Notes under the pieces: generated by a model
The model's database searches: none
Told to the model about the DNA's origin: nothing
Seen by the model: the letters and a program-made list of their open reading frames with translations, nothing else
Made by a program: the position numbers and the translations under genes
Shown: in pieces, positions 21,139 to 32,619 of the stretch
Layout: each line of letters opens with the position of its first letter
Position numbering within the stretch: position 1 is the stretch's first letter
Assembly: GCA_031216915.1 (NCBI GenBank)
Contig: CM062296.1
Span: 799,137,022-799,201,021 of the forward strand
Length of the DNA: 64,000 nt
Direction of reading: 5' to 3'
Source: Pictodentalium vernedei
Taxonomy: Eukaryota; Mollusca; Scaphopoda; Dentaliida; Dentaliidae

Positions 21139-21624
21139 ATGAAGCAAACAGATAAAACAATGGTAAATTTAAATGAGAAAACCGTACCTCAGTTAAATGA
21201 GATTTGTAAACTATTACAAATCTCACATTTCAGAAATCATAGAACTAAATAAAAAAAAATTGAAGTCATACAAGAATATTTGCGAAACGCTAGAAAGGCA
21301 AACGAAATGTCGATAGCAACGATGTCAAAAGATGCATCGGTTGTGAAAAATGAGAAGATAGTAAAAGGAATCGAAATGCCGACGTCGGAAAAAACCAAAA
21401 ACGTTTCGATTGTGAAAAATAAGAAGACGACTAAACGAAAAGCCGTTGAAGAACATCAAGTTTCCAAAGAAATGAAAAGAAAAACTAAAACGAAAACGAG
21501 TGATACACTTCAGATCCTAGACAAACGAGATATATCGAGCGAAATTCAACGAGCAATCGACGAAGGGAAAGGAGAAGAATATGTAACACGACTCGTTGCG
21601 GAACTATTCCAATCGAAGCCCTAG
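21139..21624 (+). pseudogene. SAP-like, lysine-rich DNA-binding protein
   Basis: The first 50 or so residues (LNEKTVPQLNEICKLLQI ... IEVIQEYL) have the spacing of a SAP motif, a short helix-extended-helix that binds AT-rich DNA. The rest is lysine-rich (KNKKTTKRKAVEEH) and closes with an amphipathic tail (VTRLVAELFQ). It overlaps or abuts the start of the polymerase gene on the same strand, suggesting a replication-linked role. The SAP call is by pattern. The locus is broken, about one break. Confidence 0.4.
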
Positions 21625-24600
21625 AATGGGAGAGTGCAATCAAAGGCACTTTTCAAACTTTCGACGTGATTCCCTCGTTCAAGAAAATCAATCCGAAATT
21701 GTTCATGGAACGGGTGAAGAAAAAAGTATTGGATTTGTTTTGCGAATACATGAACGTGGGACTAAAAATTAAGATGATACGAAAGACAAGATGTTGACGT
21801 CTCGCGCGAATTATCAACATGAAGGTAGTAATTGGACGTTCGACGAGGCGTTGAAACTCGAAATTCACATAAATAAAAATGATCCGTTGAAAGGATCTTC
21901 CTACTTGGAATTACCGCATTTCTTGACTAAGAAACACGCCGTGGTCAACGTGAGAAATAAAGATGATCAGTGTTTTAAATGGGCAGTCACCTCCGCTTTA
22001 TACCCTGTCGAAATACACTCCGATAGAGTTTCTCGTTACAAGGAAACTTCTAAAAATCTTGATTGGACTGGAGTGACTTTTCCAACAGAGTTAAAACACA
22101 TCAAACATTTTGAGGCTCAAAATCCCACCATAGCGGTGAACGTCTTGGGATACGACGACGAAAAACGAACAATCTATCCTCTCAGACAGACTTCGTATCT
22201 CGGAAGAGAAAAAACAATTATTTTATTATTGATTTGGAATGGTGACAATCGTCATTATTGTTGGGTTAAACATCCGAGCCGATTACTGTCGAAACAAAAT
22301 AATAATCATAACGGAAAGATATCTTTATGTTGCAATTGCATGAACGTGTTTCACAGCAAAGACTCGTTGGCGAAACATCAGGAATATTGCAACGAAAATC
22401 AAGGTGTCGCCGTCGAAATGCCCAAACCCAACACCATCGTGAGGTTTGAAAATCATAATAGAAGGTTAAAAGTACCATTCTTTGTGTACGCCGATTTTGA
22501 ATGTTTCACTGCGAAAATGAGTTCCTGTCAACCTAACGCTCTTCAAAGTTACGTCGAAAGATATCAAAAACACAAACCTACGGGCTATTACATTTACGTG
22601 AAATGTGCTTCCGACTCGCAACACGACATGGGTCCCTTCACCTACACGAAACAGTATGAAGACGACGACGTGGCTCAAAGGTTCGTGGAAGAGTTAGAAT
22701 CGAAAATTCAAATGTTATACGACAAATTTAAAACTCAGGCAAAAATGATCATCACGCGAGAGCAGCAGGACGAAAATAACAGAGCCACCAAATGTCACAT
22801 ATGCAGACAATCGTTCGACAAGAATTCAGAGGAAAATAAGAAGGTCAGAGACCACGATGATTACACGGGTCTGTATCGCGGTCCGGCTCACAGCAAGTGT
22901 AATTTAAAATATCAAGACGCCGTTTTCTATCTGGTGATATTTCACAATCTCTCGGGTTACGACAGTCATCTGTTCGTGAAAAATCTCAGCACCTCACACG
23001 AAGAATTAAATTGCATCGCAAACAGCGAAGAAAGATACATTTCCTTCACGAAATGGAAGCTCATGGAGAAGAAAAGAGAAATCGATGGAAATACGTTGGA
23101 AGAAAAAACGAAATCCATTTGTAGATGCATATGTTTCATCAACAGTTTTAAATTCATGTCGACCGCTCTGGAAAAATTAGTCGATAACATGAGCAAGGAT
23201 AAATTTAAAATCACGAGTGAACATTTTGGAGAACGAGTAGACGTTATGTTGAGGAAAGGAGTCTATCCTTACGATTACATGAATGATCTAAAGAGATTCA
23301 AAGACACCACACTACCTTCGAAAGAAGATTTTTATTCGAAATTATACGAATCCGACATTTCCGACAATAATTACGAACACGCTAAAAACATGATATCATT
23401 CGATATGAAAACCATGAGAGATTATCACGATCTCTATCTGAAGACCGACGTTCTACTCTTGGCAGGCGTGTTCGAAAATTTTCGAGACGTCTGTCTTCGA
23501 AATTTCGATCTGGATCCCGCTTGGTATTTCACTGCACCCGGTCTGGCGTGGGACGCTCTGTTGAAGACCACCGAAGTTCAATTGGAATTATTATCTGACG
23601 TGAACATGTTGCTCATGTTCGAAAGGGCTGCGAGAGGTGGCGTCTCGATGATCTCTCACAGATATTCTGAAGCTAACAATCCCTATATGAAAGAAGGTTT
23701 CCATTCGAAACGGTCGACTAAATACATACAGTATTGGGACGCCAATAATCTGTACGGTTGGGCTATGAGTCATCCTTTACTGATTGGAAATTTCGAATGG
23801 GTGAAGGAACCGGAAGAGATGCAAAAATGGAGAGACTATCCTTGCATTTTAGAAGTCGATTTGAACTATCCGGAAGAATTACACGATCCACACAACGATT
23901 ATCCGCTGGCTCCCGAGCGAATGGAACCGAACGAAGGAGACGAGGAAAAACTCATTCCCAATTTACTTAACAAACGTAACTACGTCGTCTACAGCGAGAA
24001 TTTGAAACAGTACGTCGATTACGGGATGAAATTAGTCAACATACATCGCATCATTCGATTCGACGAAGAGCCTTGGATGAAAAAAATATATCGATCTCAA
24101 CACGAATCTCAGAATTCGAGCCGAGAACGATTTCGAAAAAGATTTCTTCAAACTCATGAACAACTGCGTGTATGGTAAATCGATGGAAAACATCAGGAAG
24201 AGAACCGACGTTCGACTCATCACGTCTGAGGAAAGAGCTAAAACATTAGTGGCGAAACCCAATTACAGACACCGAACCATATTCGACGAAAATCTAGTGG
24301 CCGTTCACATGCAAAAGACGCACCTAAAGTTCGACAAACCGTATTATCTCGGACCGATCATCTTAGATATCAGCAAGCGATTGATGTACGAGTTTCACTA
24401 CGATTACGTCAAATGAAAATTTGGTGATAAAGCCAAACTACTGTTCACCGACACGGACAGTTTAGTTTACGAGATAGAGACGAAAGACGTCTACCGAGAT
24501 ATATCTCCGGACGTGGCCGAGTGGTTCGACATGAGCAATTATCCCGTCGATCACCCGTCCAACATTCAATCGAACGACAACAAGAAGGTGTTGGGTAAAT

Positions 24601-24964
24601 TTAAGGACGAGAGCGGCGGTAAACAAATCGTCGAATTCGTGGGCTTGAGACCCAAACTGTATGCTTATCGTCTAGAAGATGATGAAGAGATCCAGAAGTG
24701 CAAAGGAGTTGTGTGGTGAAGAAAAACATCTCTTTGCAAGAGTATAAAGATTGTCTGTTAGGAAGTGGTTCGCTGTATAAGACTGTGAAATCGATTCGAA
24801 GCGAAAATCACAAGTTGTATACTGAAATAGTCAACAAGATTTCACTGATGGCTGACGATGATAAGAGATTCGTGTTAGACGATAAAATAAGCACTTTGGC
24901 ACTCGGACATTGGACTTTAGATCTAATTTTAGACGATATGAATGTGGATGATTGGATTCTATAG
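21600..24964 (+). pseudogene. protein-primed family B DNA polymerase (pPolB), copy A
   Basis: This is the largest gene of the element. In order: an N-terminal region with YLELPHFLTKKHAVVNVRNK and a C2H2-like finger (CCNCMNVFHSKDSLAKHQEYC); exonuclease motifs YADFECF and FHNLSGYDSHLF; a zinc-like CHICRQSF with GPAHSKCNLKY; then palm motifs DANNLYGWAMS and the TDTDSLVYEIE sequence. The latter is DxxSLYP-like and YxDTDS-like. This is the Polinton/adintovirus polymerase type that starts from a terminal protein. The copy is broken, with about four breaks, and its middle and right parts are nearly identical to copy B. Confidence 0.93.
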
Positions 24965-24966
24965 AT

Positions 24967-25080
24967 ATGAGTAAGAATGATAGGATTCCAGAAAATCAAG
25001 AGGAATTAGACAGATTCGAGATTATGGAAATCGATAGAGACATCGAGAGTGTTAGTTTAAAAAGAAAAAGAAAAAAATAA
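24967..25080 (+). CDS. 37-residue peptide with basic tail between polymerase and protease
   Basis: A short frame MSKNDRIPENQEELDRF... begins just after the polymerase stop and ends LKRKRKK, a possible nuclear signal. The counterpart in copy B begins the same way (44380 on the minus strand). Strong acid-then-basic composition and the tight position suggest a real small gene, but no family is known to me. Confidence 0.35.
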   Translation: MSKNDRIPENQEELDRFEIMEIDRDIESVSLKRKRKK

Positions 25081-25143
25081 AAAAAAATAGCGTCATTTTA
25101 GTGAATTATAATAAAATAAATAAATAAAAATATATATGCATTT

Positions 25144-25578
25144 ATGAATAAGAAAATAAAGATATCCGTAGAAGGTGTCGTCTTACCTAACGAATCCCTA
25201 TCCAACATCGATCTGTTGAATGCAGCAAAGGATTTGAAAATCAAAGATTTTCTAGGCGTGTTTTCCAGAGATGCCTTGCCGAAGAGAAGACCTCGACAAT
25301 CGGAATGCGGAATTTTAAATCTAGACGATTCATCGGGTGAAGGCACTCACTGGGTGGCGTGGATCAAGAACGGGAAGAAGAAAAATTATTATTTCGACAG
25401 CTACGGAATCTCGCCGCCAAAAGAAATAAAGAACTATTTCAACAAATCGATGGTTCGTTACAACACGGAACAAGTGCAATCACCAGATCAAGTGTTTTGC
25501 GGTCAACTGTGTCTCTACGTTCTCAAGAGATGGTCTGAAGGAGATCGATTTCAAGACATTCTCAATGATTTACATTAG
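25144..25578 (+). CDS. adenain-like cysteine protease (C5 family)
   Basis: The 144 codons look whole. Catalytic residues are visible: His in GTHWVAW (residue about 66), acid in YYFDSYG (about 82), and Cys in FCGQLCLYVL (about 120), with the Gln/oxyanion segment QSPDQVFCG. This is the order H-D/E-C of adenovirus protease, shorter than the 204-residue adenovirus enzyme and typical of Polintons. It cleaves capsid and core precursors during maturation. It lies downstream of polymerase on the same strand. Copy B holds a near-identical counterpart. Confidence 0.9.
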   Translation: MNKKIKISVEGVVLPNESLSNIDLLNAAKDLKIKDFLGVFSRDALPKRRPRQSECGILNLDDSSGEGTHWVAWIKNGKKKNYYFDSYGISPPKEIKNYFNKSMVRYNTEQVQSPDQVFCGQLCLYVLKRWSEGDRFQDILNDLH

Positions 25579-25732
25579 AGAAAGATTTTTTTTTTTATAG
25601 TATATATAAAGATAAAAAATTATTTTAAAAAAATTTTAATCCAATAAAAACAAAAAATAAAATAACATAGTTCATTTTTAATAAACTGCGTTTTGAATAT
25701 ATTTTTCTAAAAACAAAAAAAATCCTCACAAC

Positions 25733-26088
25733 ATGCCAGTTGATAAATTTGGAGGAGTGACGACGAAAAAATCAACCTAAGAAAGAAGAGGAAGACGTTC
25801 GAAGTCGACGATGGTTACGACGTTGCCAACTTGGATGAACGTTACGTTCGGATATACGAACCTCGAAAAGAACCTTTAAACATGAACGATAAGAAGCTCT
25901 ACAATCTTCCCGAGCCGATAGATCTCACAGATGCTGCGACTAAAAAATACGTCGACAGGGGGAACGCCGATTTCGAACGAATCCTGCTAGATAATTACGT
26001 GGATAAAACCATGACCGACAATCTCGATCTGAAATCCAAACGTTTGGTGAACGTCGCGAATCCCATAGATCCCACCGATGCCGCAACC
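25733..26088 (+). pseudogene. fibre gene, 5' part only
   Basis: It starts MPVDKFG and contains LNMNDKKLYNLPEPIDLTDA and TDAATKKYVD shaft repeats, as in the long fibre gene at 42257-43612. It is partial and broken; sequence beyond 26088 no longer matches the family. Confidence 0.85.
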
Positions 26089-27011
26089 ACCGATACGAAA
26101 TTTACCATACTGCCGTCGCCGTAAAAAAGAAGGAAGCGAGGACAGCGTATTCTTTCTTTGTTATTCATTAAGCGCATTTCTTACCGACCAGACTTGTCAT
26201 TTTAGATTCCTAAACATTGGTAATATTATAATTTGAACGCAGTGTTGCTATCTTTAATGGATCACTGGTAAATTATCTACCAAATTAACCACACTGGCTT
26301 CGACGAAAGGAAGGACGTGAGGAAAGTGTATTCCTTCTTTCCTATTTTATTCTCTCACTGAATTTCGAGAGATAATTTTGCGACAGTCTTTGGTGAAGTC
26401 TTTTGTTTGAATGAATGATCACTCAGTAAAGCTAACAGACAGGTCGTAGCTATTCATTGTTGAGAAGTTTTGCCATTATTTCATCAAACAACTTTGTCAT
26501 GGTACGCCTTAACGTTCAAGCTTCCACCGCCGAGCAGTTACAAGAATTGGAATAGACTGATTAGCACCAGAAATTGGTGAATCTCCGAAGGGCCCATGGT
26601 TGTTTGGGGACCCGTGATTTGTTGGAACTGACTGATATGAGTTAGTCAACATTGATGGATTTAGTATCAGAGAAGAAACAAACTCCAAGATCGGACTTCA
26701 TGGAACAAGACGATGAATCTTCAACCAAAAAGTAGCACTTAAATCAAGTTACTGATCTGAGTGAAGATAAATCGTTATCATTCTATTTTCAGTGTAGCGA
26801 GGTCAATATCAGAAATCGGACAGATCAAACTCATGCACTTGAACAACCAAATCATTTGCATCAGGTCGGATTGTGAGAAAGAAGATTTTTATGTGAACAT
26901 TTTGGAGGAGTTTGATACTTTGCAGAAAATGTTGCAAACTGTGATTGATTTTTTTATCAACAAACAAGCAGCTGCAACATCAATACAAACAGTGCCGTCA
27001 ACATCAACAAT
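26089..27011. other. unassigned DNA between Polinton copy A and the second 8.4-kb copy
   Basis: It contains two related short blocks (GAAGGAAGCGAGGACAGCGT at about 26130 and GGAAGGACGTGAGGAAAGTG at about 26320) on either side of the 104-bp motif. A decayed frame follows, starting near 26518 (MVRLNVQASTAEQLQELE) with stops. It reads as the 5' part of the same old retroelement-like sequence that opens the 8.4-kb unit. No gene is supported. Confidence 0.4.
26196..26298 (+). repeat. 104-bp motif, copy 2 of 3 (diverged)
   Basis: GTCATTTTAGATTCCTAAAC again, followed by CACTGGTAAATTATCTACCA. It is outside the 8.4-kb unit, so it is independent of that duplication. Short related blocks on both sides hint that it is an edge of an element. 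Confidence 0.5.
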
Positions 27012-29236
27012 AACGGTAATATTTTAGCAAGAAAAACCGGAGTAAGGATGGCAGAATCATAAACATAGAATTTCATGCTGATAAAAATAAGAAGCCAAGA
27101 AAAAAATCGAGAAAACTTCCACAGAAAGAGAAATGGAAGGGTAAAGAAATGTAACCCTCAGACCCTAGATCAAAGATCTAGACAGGAGAGCAGAAAATCT
27201 GAACGAATCTCGATTGAGTATTCTGATGATCCTTTTGTTCGTTCGCATTTTGGTTGTTATACCACCAAGTGATGTGTATTACGGAACAGCAATGGACACA
27301 TGGAACAAACAAGGCTTATCTGAAACTAAGCGAAGATCCACAAAACTACAGGGGAGAAAAGTACATGCCAAAATGCAAGTAAAAATTTGGGTTCCCCTGA
27401 CTTTTCGCAGAATTGCTTGAGAAATCTCCAGCTTGATGGTGCCTCCCCTTTAGTAAATAAGGAATTCAAAAACTTAAATTATCTCTACTAGAAAGAGAAG
27501 GAATCGCAGAATCCCGCACAAAAGATAAAAATCCTACAGAGGAGAGAGGAGATATTGTTGAAGTCATTTTCAAGACAATTCAATGTTTGTAAAAACAAAG
27601 ACGTCAAATAGAAAGACAGAGGGATAGAACCACGGCTTCCTCATTTGAAACGTAAAATTCCCTACATGGCTAGGAGTAATGGTATCGGCAGTGAACCCCG
27701 TTGTGGCTTGATAATTAAGGCTGACAGTTTATGATTTCTGCCAGAGTTTATTTGACAGCTGAACATGTGACCGATTCAGAGATTTAATAGGTAGCAGATT
27801 GCTGTACCGATTCCGCAGATGTGATGACAATGGATACCTCAAATTATGAGGAAACATCTTTGTGGTCTGTAAAAGCTGACACAATAATTGTTCCATACCG
27901 AAGCACCCATTGTCGCTGAATTTGCAGAACGAATGTTACCGACATTGAAAAACAATCTATCAAAATTCAAATCGGCTTCAGCATTTCGTACGGCTTACGA
28001 CGCATTCAGGCATATTTATTTCAGTTTTATGATTTCAAAGCCTAAATTTATGTCGAAAATTTCAACGTTTCTTCAGATTACAATAATCAGAAAATAAGTT
28101 ATCTTCTGGCATACTGTTCTGAAATAATGGCAATGTGTCCTGTGTTCACATTATTCAGAATGTGCAATATTTGAAATAACTTTCTTCAAACATTTTTGAA
28201 GGAAAATGTTTCCTGAAAAATATTTGATTCAGCTGTGTTTGGATGAAGGTAACATACTTTAGATCACAACTGACTTTATACCAATTGGCAATATCACAAC
28301 AATAAAATATATTTGTAAACATAAATATCAGTGGCGATTGGAAGTTATGTGCTTTAGATCGATACCGATTTCTTTGCCAAAGGGAATTATTACTTTCTGC
28401 AAATTTTATTCTGTCTGGACATTTGTTTGTGGAAATATGCCATCGATCTGTTGTTCCTTTAAAGAAACCTAATTTTTATGCTAAAAGGCGTGAGGAAAAG
28501 TGAACTATTCGGAAAATCGATATCACTTTCTTGAAGCATACCAATTGTGTGAATGCGCGTGGAAAGCACATAAATAGTAATGTATGGGTCACACCGCACA
28601 TTTGAATTCATTGTGTTGGCACGAACACCTCATGGAGTTGCGGTGTCGTGAGTAGAATCACAATGGCACCTAGATTTTAACCATTTCGTTCTTCTAACAC
28701 GCTGACCCAACACACTTCTTTCGTCAAAACTTGGCATTCATAGTTTTATAACCTCCTGCAACATGTTCTTTGTTCTTCTGTAATTGCCAACAACTGAGTT
28801 TAGGGACAATTCTTCTACTTGTGCTAATCAGATTTAGGGCATTTGTCATTATCGGACAAGAGAAATTATGTTTGTTTTCCTCAATAACATTATTACTATT
28901 GATAAGAATGCAGTGGGAGTTTAATGAAACAGCCCACGTAATTGAGCATATTTGCACTCCTCCCTCAACGGAATTCTATACAAAAACTTGATGGTTTATT
29001 CTTGCAAGTCTCATTTAAATTTTGCAAGTTATTTTGAACCATTATTAGTCTTGTTAGAAGGGGATTGTATAGTTTAGTTTCACAAAATGGGGAGGTGTGT
29101 AATGAGAACGACTGCTGGGTGCGTATTTCTCGAGGTAAACACTTCCAGTGTTTTGATTATATCCCATAATATGCTGTTGTTTGAGATTAACACGGTGCAT
29201 GTGATTCATTAAAATTACTTCGTTTCGACAGGACAT

Positions 29237-29340
29237 GTCATTTTAGATTCGTAAACATTGTTAATTCTATTTTACGAATTTAGTGTTTCTGTCTCTTTAA
29301 TTGGCTACTGGTAAATTATTTACCAAATTTACCACAATAG
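29237..29340 (+). repeat. 104-bp motif, copy 3 of 3
   Basis: It is the partner of 2205-2308 within the second 8.4-kb copy, about 95% alike. Confidence 0.6.
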
Positions 29341-31459
29341 TTTAAAAAACTCAGGAAATTTGTGTGTGGATAATTACATGTGATGTAAAAGAAAAGAAAA
29401 TCAGATGCACGTTTTGAAAGTGAAAGGAATGTGTAAAGGCCGTAACATATTTCGATTATTTTTGTCTCAGAAGTAGATCTCCTGACTTCAATTCTCATCA
29501 GATGTCGTATAAGGCTTACACATTATTTTGGGGGGAGAGTAACATACGACCAGAATGTGTTCCTTGTCAGCATGTATGTATGTGCACAGTGGGGCACATT
29601 CGTTTTCATTGCACAGATTTTATTCATGCCTGGGTGCAATATCTTACTGTAGGATCTCTTCCAGATCTTTTAGTTCTGACAAGTCCGGACGAAATTTGGT
29701 CATTTCCTAAAGAAAACAACCTTCGTATTAAATTTTAGAATTGTTCTTCCACTTTTAAACAAGACTCGTCATGTCTCATGCCAACAGATTGATTTCTGTG
29801 TGGTATTCACAACATTACTTGAATGATGACTCATTTCTGTCCAACTATACAAGCTACTCATGTCAATGTACTTCTTTTGTAAATATTTGTCTTGTTTTGG
29901 TCCGTCATTGTCCTGCAGAACCAATAACTGCATGCTTTAAAATGATGGTAATCTTACGCAGGCAAGTGTTTTGCGCACCTTCCGCTCGCGCAATTTTTAT
30001 ACCGCCTGATCTTCTTTTTGCGCAACTAGGTTTAGCCATTCTCTATATCGCTGATATCTCGGGCACTCCTACAGCTCTCTTCGTAAAAGTGAAACAGACG
30101 CTCCATTAACCCTGCCTTTGATCTTGAACATTTAAAAATGTATGTCTGGTCAGTCCAGGACGGGTCGGTCTTCTGATCTTCCTGTTAGCCAGCAATAAGG
30201 CACAATGGCCTCCCAAACCATGTAATCAATTGTTATATTATGTATAATATATTATTTCTGTTTTGCGTACAGTAGTATCTATTCTCAAGAAGATAATTGT
30301 TTGCACTTTTACAAACCTCTCTACCCCAGTACGGGGCGATTGGGGCGAAGTTTTTTCTAAGCTAAACAACGTTTTAAAGATACTGCTTGTCTTGAATGTG
30401 TTCCACGAAGAACGTACACACTTTACGTGATTTTAGAAGATGTTTGGGAAGCGAAACAATGAAAAATAGCTCAGGACAGCAATTTTCTGATGGAAGAAGT
30501 AGCCAGAAGAGCTATTTTTTGTCATTGTGCACTTTTCAAAAAGTCAATCCTGTTTTACGCTACTGCCGTTATCTCACCACGATCTAGCCTTCGATGCTGG
30601 TGTGACGTTAATCACCAATGAATGAATAAATAAATATTTTGACTGCAAATAGAAGACTTCATTGGACGCGAATTCATCACGCTCTTCAAGAAGTGATGTT
30701 CGTTCATTTGACCAACAATCATTTTTCGTTTAAAATCTGACATTTACAGTGGTTTTTCCGCGGGGTTCTATAGTCTAAATAATGTTTACTTGAGAACTAA
30801 TATTTTAGAGCAACCGTAAAGTCAGAGGCGCGAATAATTCGGTATGATATGCGCGAAATGTTACCTTGCACGATGATGCAATTTAAAAATCACATCACCG
30901 TTTAATAACGCTTTCTACCAGGGGTGGCGCAAAGGGGGAACAGCTGAGACTACAGTCCCCCTTTCGGTGAGTGATAGCCAGTCTTTCCTCGTCGGGAAAC
31001 TGTTTCGTTTATTGTGGCTTTGTCTGAAGACATCATAACCTCCGTGTCGTGGACATCCTGGTTCCACCAGTTTCCTACCTGTAACTATAAAATTAATAGC
31101 TCACTAGACCCTCCAAGAGTAGTAATAGTCTTTGAAAAAATAAAATATTCTGAAGTTGTCGCACGTTTCGAAGTATAGCTAAGAAAGACTTGTCTGGTAG
31201 TGCTTAAAGCGGTAAATGTGTATTAACATCGATGTAAATAATTTGTCATTAATGCAACGAATGAGCGATCACTGGCATGTCACGAATTCAGAATTTGAGC
31301 CAATATTCCAGTCAGCTTTGGAGATCTCCCTCGCTGTTAATAAAGCGATATTTTTGTCGACGACAGCATCTATTCAATAATTTAGAGGCATGTAAAAGAT
31401 TTTGTGACTGGCGCGCAAGATTGAGTAAACTGGAATCCTTAATTTTATAGAAATCAATT

Positions 31460-31950
31460 TAGTTTGCAGACAAGTTTTACAATAGCCGGCGTGAAGTCTA
31501 TGAGAAACAAATGAGCAGAATACAACAGAATATCAATCGCACTGACAATTACAAATTCAACCAAAAACTGTGAGGTCCAAATTCCGACCAATTTTGACTT
31601 CGATTTCGAGCCAAAGTAGTAAACAAGAAGAAAACATTGAAGAAAACATTTCCAGTACATTGTAGCAGAACTTAAGCAAATCTGATCAAACGATAGTTGA
31701 CGGTAGTAAATTACAGAGTGAATGTAAGAAAATCAGAAACCTGTTGGATCGTTCGAATTTTGGGTGGGAAGTGGTTCAAAAGTATGTGGCATATTCCCCG
31801 GCAGACAGTATGAGTTACATGTCGTGTAAGGCTCGGAGTTACATGGCGTGTAAGGCTCTGAGTGTTCATATCGGGTTCCACTTCGCCTCAACTGATATGA
31901 ATTATCATCGCCGTGCATGGAAATGTGTCAACCAGCTGCACCCCATTTAA
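31460..31950 (+). pseudogene. retroelement gag/ORF1-like remnant, twin copy (fossil)
   Basis: It repeats 4500-4992, including RSNFGWEVVQKYVA. It is broken in about the same number of places as the first copy. Weak family call as for the twin. Confidence 0.3.
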
Positions 31951-32619
31951 CAGAGTTATTAAGTCGAAAATCCATGTAAATCAAGGGATAAATAAATTTT
32001 CATAAGAAACAAAGTACGACAGGACGTTTATGTTCAAAAACCGCTACTGACAGTACTGCGCAGGATCACCAACAGTAATTGGCAACGGTAGGTATCCAAG
32101 TTGACAGTAAATAATCGTCGCTGTTCGAAGTACGACATTCATTTATAAAATAAAACTTATCGTTACAGCATATCTTGAATATCCTAACACACATTTGTTC
32201 TCATTATCACCCGAAAAGTGTCAATAAAACACATTAAACATTCAAAAACATCACTTTTAATCAGTTGAGTAAACAATAATAATAATAAAACTGAAAGTTG
32301 AAAGTGAAAAGTAAAATGACTCTCCAATTGACAAATTTCCATATCTTTTGAAATCATATTGATTTGTTCTAGTCAATTACATTAACAGGTAGAAGATACT
32401 GTTTTGGGGTGCAGTCGTGGTGGTCTCATGGTATGGGCTCCTGGACGTTCACCGCTAGCGCTCGTGTGGCTGTTTTTCTTTCTTTTCATTTTCTTCTCAC
32501 ATACCAGCCATCACAAAAAAAGTACAATAAGACCACTGTACTGAATACCTTCAACCATTCTATCTGTCATATTTTTGCTATTTTTATTAACATTGTGTTA
32601 GACCAGCACCAAACAGACG

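Larger units (their letters stand above)
14424..26088 (+). mobile_element. Polinton/Maverick (adintovirus-like), partial copy A (fossil)
   Basis: The element starts with AGTAGGTAATAAATGAGAG at its terminal repeat and ends inside the fibre gene, where it stops matching copy B. In order it carries a DUF8207-like protein, a pVI-like protein, packaging ATPase, penton-like protein, pX-like protein, duplicated small minus-strand genes, a SAP-like protein, polymerase, protease and the start of the fibre. There is no integrase or major capsid gene in this copy. It is broken: several genes are damaged, with roughly seven to nine breaks in all. Polymerase to fibre is about 99% alike to copy B. Confidence 0.95.

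Noticed and set aside
21196-21232. Fourth hairpin-like sequence AAATGAGATTTGTA...TACAAATCTC
   Set aside because: It resembles the convergent-end hairpins but lies within the SAP-like coding region, has an imperfect stem and no T-tract.
25831-26124. Fibre fragment beside copy A read as an independent short gene
   Set aside because: It is the start of the family's fibre gene, ending where the element's match ends, not a separate gene.
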